Positions 21,376 to 28,454 of a stretch of 28,454 bases of DNA are shown piece by piece. The notes beneath the pieces were generated by a model. The model was not told where the DNA came from. It searched no databases and worked only from the letters and a program-made list of their open reading frames with translations. Source of the DNA: an uncultured Oscillospiraceae bacterium (GTDB taxonomy: Bacteria > Bacillota > Clostridia > Oscillospirales > Acutalibacteraceae); NCBI GenBank assembly GCA_900546785.1, contig URED01000033.1, positions 1 through 28,454 of the forward strand. Reading direction: 5' to 3'. Position 1 is the first letter of the stretch; every line of letters starts with the position of its first letter. The position numbers and the translations under genes are program-made.

Positions 21376-22843
21376 ACTTTTTAAGATAAATGAGAAAGAT
21401 AATGTTGCCGTTGCGCTGTGTGATCTGAAGAAGGGGTATAATGAAAACGGTGTTACGCTCAGCCGTGATGTTCCTTTCGGCCACAAGGTATTGCTGGAAG
21501 ATGTAAAAGCAGAGCAGGATATCATCAAATACGGGTATCCTATAGGCTGTGCAAAAGAGGATATCGCTGCCGGCGAATACGTGCACGCGCATAATTTGAA
21601 GACCAAACTCGGCAAAGGGCAGGTTTCCTATTCTTATAGGGGAGATTCGTGCAAATACACTCCCCGGCTTACGGATCTTACTTTCAGCGGTTATGAAAGG
21701 GAAAACGGCGAAGTCGGCATACGAAATGAGATATGGATCATTCCTACCGTTGGCTGCGTCAATACGCTTTGCGAGGCTTTAAAACAAAACGCGCTTCGTA
21801 CATTTGGGGCAGACCCGGCTGAGATCAAGGTGTTTGCTCACCCTTACGGCTGTTCGCAGCTCGGCGGGGATATTCGCGCCACGCAAAAAATACTTGCTTC
21901 TCTTGCCGCTCACCCGAATGCGGGCGGTGTACTCATCGTTTCTCTTGGCTGCGAAAATAATAATCTCGGCGAATTTCTGCCGCTGTTGGGCAATTATAAT
22001 AAAGACCGTGTCAAGTTCCTCGTTGCGCAGAATGAAAAAGACGAGCTTGCCGCCGGTATGAAACTGCTCAAAGCGCTTTTTGATTATAAAAACGCTTTTA
22101 AACGTACGCAGCTTCCCGTCAGTAAGCTGAAAATTGGGTTGAAATGCGGCGGGTCCGATGCTTTCTCCGGTATAACTGCAAACGCGCTTTGCGGCAGAAT
22201 AACCGATTATTTTACTTCTTTGGGCGCCGCATGCGTATTAACGGAAACGCCCGAAATGTTCGGCGCCGAATTTCTTTTGATGAGCCGGGCTGAAAATGAA
22301 AGTGTGTTCCGAGATATCGTTGCTATGATAAACGGCTTTAAAGCGTATTTTACTTCGCATAACCAGCCCGTATATGAAAATCCCTCCCCGGGCAACAAGG
22401 CGGGCGGAATAACCACACTGGAGGAAAAAAGCCTCGGCTGCGTTCAAAAGGGAGGCAGTGCAGTTGTAACCGGCGTTACTGCCTACGGAGACCGGGTGCA
22501 GGGCGGCGGACTTCAGCTTTTGACCTCTCCCGGCAACGATATCGTTTCTTCCACTGCGCTCACTGCCGCCGGCGCGCATATTTTATTGTTTACAACAGGG
22601 CGCGGCACGCCGCTCGGCGCGAATGTGCCTACACTTAAGATCTCATCGAATTCGGCTCTTGCCGCAAAAAAACCGGCATGGATAGATTTTGACGCCGGCG
22701 TGTTGCTGAGCAGCACGGATTTTGATTCGGCAAGGAACAGCCTTACGGAGCTTATTCTAAAAACGGCGTCAGGCGCAAAAACGAGAAACGAGCAAAACGG
22801 ATATTTTGATTTTGCAATTTGGAAAAACGGCGTTACGATGTAA
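21368..22843 (+). CDS. uxaA: Altronate dehydratase
   Basis: The 491-residue enzyme removes water from D-altronate to give 2-keto-3-deoxygluconate, the step after UxaB in galacturonate use. It has the family's two-part build: an N-terminal SAF-like domain (about 1-100, ending AGEYVHAHNLKT) and a large metal-dependent dehydratase domain with GYERENGEVGIRNE, PYGCSQLGGD, SLGCENNN, GLKCGGSDAFSGITAN and FTTGRGTPLG. The Cys and His residues in these motifs are candidate metal ligands. Length and order match E. coli UxaA. The ribosome site lies within the end of uxaB. No terminator is seen before the promoter of the T-box leader 8 nt downstream. Confidence 0.95.
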   Translation: MNKLFKINEKDNVAVALCDLKKGYNENGVTLSRDVPFGHKVLLEDVKAEQDIIKYGYPIGCAKEDIAAGEYVHAHNLKTKLGKGQVSYSYRGDSCKYTPRLTDLTFSGYERENGEVGIRNEIWIIPTVGCVNTLCEALKQNALRTFGADPAEIKVFAHPYGCSQLGGDIRATQKILASLAAHPNAGGVLIVSLGCENNNLGEFLPLLGNYNKDRVKFLVAQNEKDELAAGMKLLKALFDYKNAFKRTQLPVSKLKIGLKCGGSDAFSGITANALCGRITDYFTSLGAACVLTETPEMFGAEFLLMSRAENESVFRDIVAMINGFKAYFTSHNQPVYENPSPGNKAGGITTLEEKSLGCVQKGGSAVVTGVTAYGDRVQGGGLQLLTSPGNDIVSSTALTAAGAHILLFTTGRGTPLGANVPTLKISSNSALAAKKPAWIDFDAGVLLSSTDFDSARNSLTELILKTASGAKTRNEQNGYFDFAIWKNGVTM

Positions 22844-22850
22844 TGCTCTC

Positions 22851-22879
22851 TTGACAAGTTTGGTTTTATTTGTTAATAT
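22851..22879 (+). promoter_or_regulatory. Promoter of the T-box-valS unit
   Basis: A perfect TTGACA (22851-22856), a 17-nt spacer and TAATAT (22874-22879) begin 7 nt after the uxaA stop codon and predict a start near 22886. Confidence 0.8.
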
Positions 22880-22885
22880 TATTTC

Positions 22886-23117
22886 AATATATAACGGCTG
22901 GGAAAAAGAGGAGTATTTTTCCGCTTGCTTTCAGAGAGCAGCCGGCAGGTGCAAGGCTGTAAGCAATGAAAAAGAAGGTAGCTTTTGAGCCGGCGGGGTG
23001 AAACCGAGTAGCCTCGTCCGTTTTTCCGCGTTAAGGAAAAGAGCGGCGCTTTTAGCGCAATTTGAGTGGTACCGCGGAATGTTGCTTTCGTCTCATCTTG
23101 GGGCGAAAGCTTTTTTG
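22886..23117 (+). promoter_or_regulatory. T-box riboswitch (valine specifier) controlling valS
   Basis: Stem I begins with AGAGGAGTA (near 22908) and carries CAGAGAG (22932-22938). The specifier region GAAGGTAGC contains GTA (22978-22980), a valine codon, agreeing with the valS gene downstream. The T-box proper, GAGTGGTACCGCGG (23064-23077), pairs with the free CCA end of uncharged tRNA-Val. The terminator GCTTTCG/CGAAAGC with six T follows (23084-23116). Uncharged tRNA-Val stabilises the antiterminator and lets valS be transcribed. Confidence 0.95.
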
Positions 23118-23166
23118 TTTTATATCAGTAAAATTTTAGCGGCTGTGCCGCACAGGAGTTGATTTT

Positions 23167-25791
23167 ATGGCTAAAGAACTTGCAAAGCAGTATAACCCTG
23201 CGGATGTAGAGGACCGTACCTATAAATTCTGGTGCGATCATAAATATTTCCATGCAGAGGTGGATAAGTCCAAAAAGCCCTATACGATCGTGATACCTCC
23301 GCCGAATATCACCGGTCAGCTGCATATGGGCCATGCGCTTGATAATACGCTTCAGGATATCCTGATCCGCTGGCGCAGAATGCAGGGCTATGAGGCGCTT
23401 TGGCTGCCCGGTACAGACCATGCCTCCATCGCTACGGAGGCCAAGATTGTAGAGGCAATGCGTAAAGAGGGCGTTACGAAAGAAGAAATCGGCAGAGAAG
23501 AATTTTTAAAACGCGCCTGGGCGTGGAAAGAGCAGTACGGCTCAAGAATCATAGAGCAGCTCAAAAAGATGGGTTCTTCCTGTGATTGGGACAGGGAACG
23601 CTTTACAATGGACGAAGGCTGCTCAAAAGCCGTTAAAGAAGTTTTTGTAAATCTTTATAATAAAGGTCTTATCTACCAGGGCAAAAGAATGGTAAACTGG
23701 TGCCCGCATTGCCGTACAACGATTTCCGATGCGGAGGTTGAATATGAGGATCAGGCGGGCCATTTCTGGCATCTGCGCTATCCGTTTAAGGACGGCAGCG
23801 GGTATGTTGAGCTTGCCACCACAAGGCCGGAAACCATGCTCGGCGATACGGCGGTTGCCGTAAATCCAAATGATGAGCGTTATAAAGATATCGTCGGCAA
23901 AACCCTTATACTGCCTATTGTTCACAGGGAGATCCCCGTGGTTGCCGATGATTACGTTGATGTGGAATTCGGAACCGGCGTTGTTAAAATAACGCCTGCC
24001 CATGATCCGAACGACTATGAAGTAGGCTTGCGCCATAACCTTGAAATCATAGATGTTATGACGGATGACGGCCATATTGCAGATGGCTGGGGCAAGTACA
24101 GCGGCATGGACCGCTACGAGTGCCGCAACGAGATCGTTAAGGATCTCGAGGCAGAGGGCGCGCTTATCAAGGTGGAAGATTATAACCACAACGTTGGTAC
24201 CTGCTATCGCTGCCATTCCACGATTGAGCCGCGCCTTTCAAAGCAGTGGTTCGTTAAAATGGAGCCGCTTGCAAAGCCGGCGATTGAAGTGGTGAAAGAG
24301 GGCAAAGTTAAATTCGTTCCCGAAAGATTCAGTAAGATCTATTACCACTGGATGGAGAATATTAAGGATTGGTGTATCTCGCGCCAGCTCTGGTGGGGTC
24401 ATCGAATCCCGGCGTATTACTGCGCGGATTGCGGCGAGGTTACCGTGTCAAAAGAGGATGTCCACGTTTGTCCCAAGTGCGGCTCAAAGCATATCGAGCA
24501 GGATCCCGATACGCTCGATACATGGTTCAGCTCGGCGCTTTGGCCGTTCAGCACTTTAGGCTGGCCGGATAAAACACCGGAACTTGAATATTTTTACCCC
24601 ACAAATACGCTTGTAACCGGGTATGATATCATCTTCTTCTGGGTTGCAAGAATGATATTCTCGGCGGTGGAGCATACCGGCGAAGTGCCGTTTGATACCG
24701 TGCTGATCCACGGCCTTGTTCGTGATGCCCAAGGCAGGAAAATGAGTAAATCACTCGGCAACGGTATCGATCCCCTTGAAGTTATAGACGAATACGGCGC
24801 GGACGCCCTTCGGTTTACGCTTGCTACGGGCAATTCCCCGGGAAATGACATGCGCTTTTCCGATGATAAAGTTAAGGCCTCGCGCAATTTTGCAAACAAG
24901 CTTTGGAACGCCGCAAGATTCGTTCTTATGTATCTTGGTGAGGATTATGAATTTCCGGGTCTGCCGAAAGCGCTCAATCTCGAAGATAAGTGGATCATCT
25001 CAAAAGTCAATACGCTTTCCAAAGAAGTAACCGCCAATCTTGAAAAATTTGAACTCGGCGTTGCAATACAAAAGCTTTATGATTTTATCTGGGATGTTTT
25101 CTGCGATTGGTATATTGAGATATCCAAGATCAGGCTCCAAAGCGGCGAGGGCGCGGAAACCGCCAAAGCCGTGCTCGTATATGTATTAACGGATATTTTG
25201 AAGCTGCTCCACCCGTTTATGCCCTTTATCACGGAGGAGATCTACCAGGCTATCCCGCATGATACGGATTCCATAATGATCTCAAAATGGGTCGAGTATG
25301 ATGAAGCGTTGAACTTTGCCGCAGAGGAAGAGCAGATAGAAAAGATCATGCAGGCGGTAAGGGCCATCAGAAACCGCAGAGCGCAGATGAATATCCCGCC
25401 AAGCAGAAAAGCCGCCGTGTTTGTTGAAACGGACGACAGTGCTACGTTTGAATACGGCGTGGAATTCATCAAGCGCCTTGCCTATGCTTCCGAAGTAACG
25501 GTTTCCGGATCTTTTGATGATCTCGGCAACGTTGTCACTATGGTTACGGACAGCGCCAAGATCTATATTCCCATGGGTGAGCTCGTTGATTTTGAGGCGG
25601 AAAGAAAACGCCTTGAAAAAGAGCTTGCCGCCGCGCAGGATAAGCTTGATTTTATCAATAAAAAGCTGTCAAATCCCGGGTTTGTCAATAAGGCGCCGGA
25701 AAAGGTCGTGAATCAGAATCGGGAGGATGCCGCCAAGCTTGAGGAAAAGATCGCGGGCATCAAAGAATCTATAGCTTCTATCGGGCAGTGA
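23167..25791 (+). CDS. valS: Valyl-tRNA synthetase
   Basis: The 874-residue class I synthetase charges tRNA-Val with valine in the cytoplasm. The HIGH motif appears as HMGHA (from residue 53) after PPPNITGQL, and KMSKS is at about residue 525. Between them lies the editing domain that removes mischarged threonine ([12 protein letters not shown], then the [15 protein letters not shown] block). A zinc-knuckle-like CADCG...CPKCG is near residue 420. The C-terminus is the coiled-coil arm typical of ValRS (about 810-874). AGGAG lies 8 nt upstream of the ATG. It is controlled by the T-box leader and followed within 4 nt by folC. Confidence 0.98.
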   Translation: MAKELAKQYNPADVEDRTYKFWCDHKYFHAEVDKSKKPYTIVIPPPNITGQLHMGHALDNTLQDILIRWRRMQGYEALWLPGTDHASIATEAKIVEAMRKEGVTKEEIGREEFLKRAWAWKEQYGSRIIEQLKKMGSSCDWDRERFTMDEGCSKAVKEVFVNLYNKGLIYQGKRMVNWCPHCRTTISDAEVEYEDQAGHFWHLRYPFKDGSGYVELATTRPETMLGDTAVAVNPNDERYKDIVGKTLILPIVHREIPVVADDYVDVEFGTGVVKITPAHDPNDYEVGLRHNLEIIDVMTDDGHIADGWGKYSGMDRYECRNEIVKDLEAEGALIKVEDYNHNVGTCYRCHSTIEPRLSKQWFVKMEPLAKPAIEVVKEGKVKFVPERFSKIYYHWMENIKDWCISRQLWWGHRIPAYYCADCGEVTVSKEDVHVCPKCGSKHIEQDPDTLDTWFSSALWPFSTLGWPDKTPELEYFYPTNTLVTGYDIIFFWVARMIFSAVEHTGEVPFDTVLIHGLVRDAQGRKMSKSLGNGIDPLEVIDEYGADALRFTLATGNSPGNDMRFSDDKVKASRNFANKLWNAARFVLMYLGEDYEFPGLPKALNLEDKWIISKVNTLSKEVTANLEKFELGVAIQKLYDFIWDVFCDWYIEISKIRLQSGEGAETAKAVLVYVLTDILKLLHPFMPFITEEIYQAIPHDTDSIMISKWVEYDEALNFAAEEEQIEKIMQAVRAIRNRRAQMNIPPSRKAAVFVETDDSATFEYGVEFIKRLAYASEVTVSGSFDDLGNVVTMVTDSAKIYIPMGELVDFEAERKRLEKELAAAQDKLDFINKKLSNPGFVNKAPEKVVNQNREDAAKLEEKIAGIKESIASIGQ

Positions 25792-25795
25792 TAAA

Positions 25796-26896
25796 ATGGA
25801 TATTGAATCGGCAATAAAGTTAATGGAAAAAAAGCAGAGCCTCGGCGTCAAGCCGGGGCTTTCAAGCGTAAGCAAACTGCTTGCAAAAATGGGCGATCCG
25901 CAGGAAAAATTGAAGATCATACATATCGCCGGCACAAACGGCAAAGGTACGGTTGCCAATATCATTGCAGCCGCTCTGTGTGCCTGCGGTTTTAAGGTAG
26001 GTCTTTTTACTTCGCCTTGGGTCGTTGATTACAGGGAGCAGATACAGATCAACGGCAACTATATCCCAAAGGATAAATTTGCAGCTTACGTTTCTGCGTA
26101 CGCTGATGAAAATGTAACGGAATTCGAACTGCTTACTGCAATCATGTATCAATATTTTGCAGATGAACAGGTTGATTATGCTGTGGTTGAATGCGGCATG
26201 GGCGGCGCGCTGGATGCTACCAATGCCTTTGCACGCCCAAAACTAGCCGTTATAACATCCGTTTCCATGGATCATACTGCGTTTCTCGGCAATACACTCA
26301 ATGAGATTGCAGAGCAGAAAGCGGGAATCATAAAGGAAAACTGCGTGTGCATCCTTTATCCGAATCCCCGCTGTGAATCTGTGTTTGAAGAGAGATGTGC
26401 TAAAACAAACAGTACCCTTATAAAGGTGCCGAACCGCAATGATTTTAAAAAGAATAATTTGGCCGTTGCCCGTGAATGCGTTGCCTATCTGCATCTGTGC
26501 GCGCATATTGAGTATCCGTCTCTTCCGGCAAGGCAGGAGAATTTCGGGCGAGTTATGCTGGACGGCGCGCATAATATAAACGGCGCGTTTGCTCTTTTGC
26601 AAGCCTTTCCTTTTGAGCATATAACCGCTGTTATCTCAATGATGGCGGATAAGGATTGTGACGGGTATTTAAAATTGATCGCACCGCGCTGCCGAAAGAT
26701 CATTGCAACCGAAACGCCGAATCCGCGCACCCTACCCGCTGAAAATCTTGCAGAGATTGCGGGCAGGTACTGTAATCATGTTCGTGCGGAAAAGGATCCG
26801 CATAAAGCGCTTCAGCTTGCAAAAGCCGAAAATATGTTTACCCTTGTATGCGGTTCGTTTTTTCTTGCAAGAGAAATCAGAAAAGATTTGATTTAA
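25796..26896 (+). CDS. folC: Folylpolyglutamate synthase / dihydrofolate synthase, short form
   Basis: This Mur-ligase-fold enzyme adds glutamate to folates (and possibly to dihydropteroate). Conserved marks are the P-loop HIAGTNGKGTVAN (about 42-54), LFTSPWVVDYREQI, VVECGMGGALDATN, SMDHTAFLGNT, QKAGIIK and the C-domain entry MLDGAHNING. At 366 residues it is shorter than the usual 420-440. The missing part lies between the central domain and LPARQENFG, where most homologues have a longer linker and a PGR motif; here the equivalent is PARQENFG. It starts 4 nt after valS with no ribosome site of its own, so it depends on coupling, and ends at a strong terminator. Confidence 0.9.
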   Translation: MDIESAIKLMEKKQSLGVKPGLSSVSKLLAKMGDPQEKLKIIHIAGTNGKGTVANIIAAALCACGFKVGLFTSPWVVDYREQIQINGNYIPKDKFAAYVSAYADENVTEFELLTAIMYQYFADEQVDYAVVECGMGGALDATNAFARPKLAVITSVSMDHTAFLGNTLNEIAEQKAGIIKENCVCILYPNPRCESVFEERCAKTNSTLIKVPNRNDFKKNNLAVARECVAYLHLCAHIEYPSLPARQENFGRVMLDGAHNINGAFALLQAFPFEHITAVISMMADKDCDGYLKLIAPRCRKIIATETPNPRTLPAENLAEIAGRYCNHVRAEKDPHKALQLAKAENMFTLVCGSFFLAREIRKDLI

Positions 26897-26921
26897 TTTC
26901 ATATTTCGCTAAATTATTTAT

Positions 26922-26970
26922 ATCCGCTTTGATATAGTAAAGCCAATGGCTGTCAAAGCGGATGTTTTTT
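26922..26970 (+). terminator. Rho-independent terminator between folC and the spoIIA operon
   Basis: An 11-bp perfect stem (ATCCGCTTTGA/TCAAAGCGGAT) has a 20-nt loop that itself holds AGCCA/TGGCT, and is followed by GTTTTTTA. It contains the ATG at 26946, which argues against that codon as the spoIIAA start. Confidence 0.9.
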
Positions 26971-26984
26971 ATGGAGTGAAAAAT

Positions 26985-27302
26985 ATGAATGTTACAATCG
27001 AATCAAGCGGCAATTTAATGATAGCTTACTTGATAGGAGAGCTGGATCATCACAGCGCCGGCGAAGTGCGGTCCAAGATCGACGCAGCGGTGTGCAGCCA
27101 AAAACCAAATCATCTGATTCTTGATTTTAAAAATATCTCATTTATGGACTCAAGCGGAATAGGCCTTGTCATGGGCCGCTACCGCCTTATGCAAAATCAT
27201 CACGGCAGCGTGGAAATCAGAAATGTCACCCCGCAGACTAAAAAAATAATGGAGCTTGCCGGCTTGGGCAGGATCGCCATCATCAACGAAACAAAAGATT
27301 AA
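26985..27302 (+). CDS. spoIIAA: Anti-sigma-F factor antagonist SpoIIAA
   Basis: The 105-residue STAS-domain protein carries the conserved phosphorylation site in MDSSGIGL (Ser near residue 57). Dephosphorylated SpoIIAA binds SpoIIAB and frees sigma-F in the forespore; SpoIIAB phosphorylates and inactivates it. The start at 26985 is chosen because GGAGTG lies 6 nt upstream, and because the alternative ATG at 26946 falls inside the folC terminator. It is the first gene of the classical spoIIA operon, 20 nt before spoIIAB. No sigma-H-type promoter could be placed with confidence. Confidence 0.96.
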   Translation: MNVTIESSGNLMIAYLIGELDHHSAGEVRSKIDAAVCSQKPNHLILDFKNISFMDSSGIGLVMGRYRLMQNHHGSVEIRNVTPQTKKIMELAGLGRIAIINETKD

Positions 27303-27322
27303 TAAAGCAAAGGAGCGTATAT

Positions 27323-27751
27323 ATGCAAAACGAATTCAGGCTTACCGTCAGCAGTAAAAGTGTGAACGAAGGCTTTGCAAGAGTGGTGGTATCGGCATTC
27401 GCAGCACCCCTTGATCCCACTCTTGAGGAGCTTGCAGATCTGAAGACCGCCGTTTCCGAAGCCGTCACAAACTGTATCGTTCACGGTTATAAAGATCGGT
27501 ACGGCAAGATATACATAACCGGAAGAATAGAAGATTCAACCGTCAAGATCATCGTGCGTGACAAGGGCTGCGGAATAGAAGATGTCAAGCAGGCTATGCT
27601 CCCGCTTTATACAACAGGCGAGGGTGAGCGTGCCGGACTCGGCTTTACGGTTATGGAAAGCTTTTGCGATAAGGTTACCGTCCGCTCAAAAGTGGGCGGC
27701 GGCACCAGCGTTACCCTTGTCAAAAAAATCGAAGGGAAAAGTAAATGGTAA
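27323..27751 (+). CDS. spoIIAB: Anti-sigma-F factor / serine kinase SpoIIAB
   Basis: The 142-residue GHKL-fold protein binds and holds sigma-F, and phosphorylates SpoIIAA with ATP. The nucleotide site is visible as the N-box region EAVTNCIVHGY (about 48-58), the G1 box RDKGCGIED (about 84-92) and the G2 lid GERAGLGFTVM (about 107-117). Length is close to the B. subtilis protein (146). AAGGAGCG precedes the ATG. The gene overlaps the sigF start by 7 nt, which keeps inhibitor and sigma factor in step. Confidence 0.97.
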   Translation: MQNEFRLTVSSKSVNEGFARVVVSAFAAPLDPTLEELADLKTAVSEAVTNCIVHGYKDRYGKIYITGRIEDSTVKIIVRDKGCGIEDVKQAMLPLYTTGEGERAGLGFTVMESFCDKVTVRSKVGGGTSVTLVKKIEGKSKW

Positions 27752-28401
27752 AAGAACGCCGCAATCAAATGATTGAGGAGAATATCGGTCTTGTCCATTC
27801 AATCGCAAAACGTTTTACGGGCAGGGGCGTGGATTATGAAGATCTTTTCCAGACCGGCTGCATTGGGCTGATAAAGGCAGTCGATAATTTTGATGAAAGT
27901 AAAGGCTTCCGTTTTTCAACATATGCCGTTCCCGTCATTATGGGCGAGATACGCCGTATTTTCCGTGACGGCGGCGCAATCAAGGTCAGCCGCGCGCTTA
28001 AGGAAAAATCCGTAAAAGCACAGCGCCTCAGGGAATTGTTTGCAAAAAAAGAGCTGCGCGAGCCAACGCTCAGCGAACTGTCCGATATGCTGGGCTGTGA
28101 GGCGGATGAAACGGCGGAGATATTGAACGTCATCAACCCCATGCTGTCATTAAATTCGTTCGGCGAGGACGGTAACGAGCTTCTGGATGTGCCTGTTGAT
28201 AACAGAGAAGAGCTGTTTGAGCATATCTCTCTGCTTCAGGGCATGGAAAAGCTGTCGCCGGAAGAACGGTTTATAATAGATTCGCGCTACTATAAGGGCA
28301 AAACGCAAAGCGAAACGGCTTCGGCGCTCGGCGTATCTCAGGTGCAGATCTCCAGAAAGGAAAAGGAAATTTTAAAAAAACTCAGAATAATGCTGAAATA
28401 A
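27745..28401 (+). CDS. sigF: Forespore sigma factor SigF
   Basis: The 218-residue sigma-70-family factor has region 2 (YEDLFQTGCIGLIKAVDNF and FSTYAVPVIMGEIRRIFRD, about 31-75), a region 3 helical part (EPTLSELSDMLG, about 106-117) and region 4 with its helix-turn-helix (GKTQSETASALGVSQVQIS, about 188-207). It directs early forespore transcription after asymmetric septation and is held inactive by SpoIIAB until SpoIIAA is dephosphorylated. AAGGG lies 8 nt before the ATG, inside spoIIAB. The complete three-gene operon shows that the organism belongs to a spore-forming lineage. Confidence 0.97.
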   Translation: MVKERRNQMIEENIGLVHSIAKRFTGRGVDYEDLFQTGCIGLIKAVDNFDESKGFRFSTYAVPVIMGEIRRIFRDGGAIKVSRALKEKSVKAQRLRELFAKKELREPTLSELSDMLGCEADETAEILNVINPMLSLNSFGEDGNELLDVPVDNREELFEHISLLQGMEKLSPEERFIIDSRYYKGKTQSETASALGVSQVQISRKEKEILKKLRIMLK

Positions 28402-28454
28402 AGACCCGGCATGCGCTTGGACGGCTACCGCAGAAACAGAAAAATGCTAAACGC

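Noticed and set aside
26946..26984. Longer spoIIAA start at 26946
   Set aside because: That ATG lies inside the folC terminator hairpin and has no ribosome site; the ATG at 26985 has GGAGTG at the right distance.

Overview
The window looks like a chromosomal segment of a spore-forming, low-to-mid GC Firmicute of the class Clostridia, probably a gut Oscillospiraceae/Ruminococcaceae relative. The evidence is a complete spoIIAA-spoIIAB-sigF operon, a T-box leader before valS, a YrzB-type DUF1292 gene, strong AGGAGG ribosome sites, and near-consensus sigma-A promoters with 17-nt spacers. Taxonomy is inferred from gene content only.

Positions 1-10156 are an accessory region, almost all on the minus strand. 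It opens with the truncated 3' part of an RHS/YD-repeat gene that abuts the last residues of a tyrosine recombinase. An orphan gene follows, then about 800 bases without a gene that hold three tandem remnants of a tRNA 3' end, each with its own terminator (probable attachment-site scars). Next comes a toxin-antitoxin cluster: a HipA-like kinase, a VbhA-type antitoxin with its Fic toxin, and a self-contained Fic/winged-helix protein. Each of the three transcription units has a promoter overlapped by an inverted repeat. A 66-bp direct repeat flanks the Fic toxin module. Last comes an operon of a very large subtilisin-like protease (prodomain, S8 domain, chitobiase-like and leucine-rich repeats), a 38-residue peptide and a lipoprotein. 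The protease reading frame carries one in-frame TAG in its prodomain.

Positions 10350-14950 are metabolic and on the plus strand. They encode a carboxyltransferase, a biotin carrier and an OadA/5S-type carboxyltransferase, the three parts of a soluble transcarboxylase or decarboxylase, followed by a separately promoted NAD-binding epimerase-like gene. Positions 15023-18290 hold an ECF sigma factor with a DUF4367 membrane partner, two small secreted proteins, a VanZ-family membrane protein, and a small membrane protein next to a gene fragment.

Positions 18277-19830 are RNA-rich. A 6S-like RNA lies on the minus strand downstream of DUF1292. Divergently from DUF1292, a TTGACA promoter drives an approximately 830-nt stretch without a credible protein gene. 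This stretch is packed with complementary arms and ends in a textbook terminator. It is the best candidate here for an unusual system: a large ornate RNA of the ROOL/GOLLD/OLE kind.

Positions 19838-28401 are core genes: uxaB-uxaA (hexuronate catabolism), T-box-valS, a short folC, and the forespore sigma-F operon. The last 53 bases (28402-28454) show nothing callable. No CRISPR array, intact insertion sequence or rRNA gene was seen.
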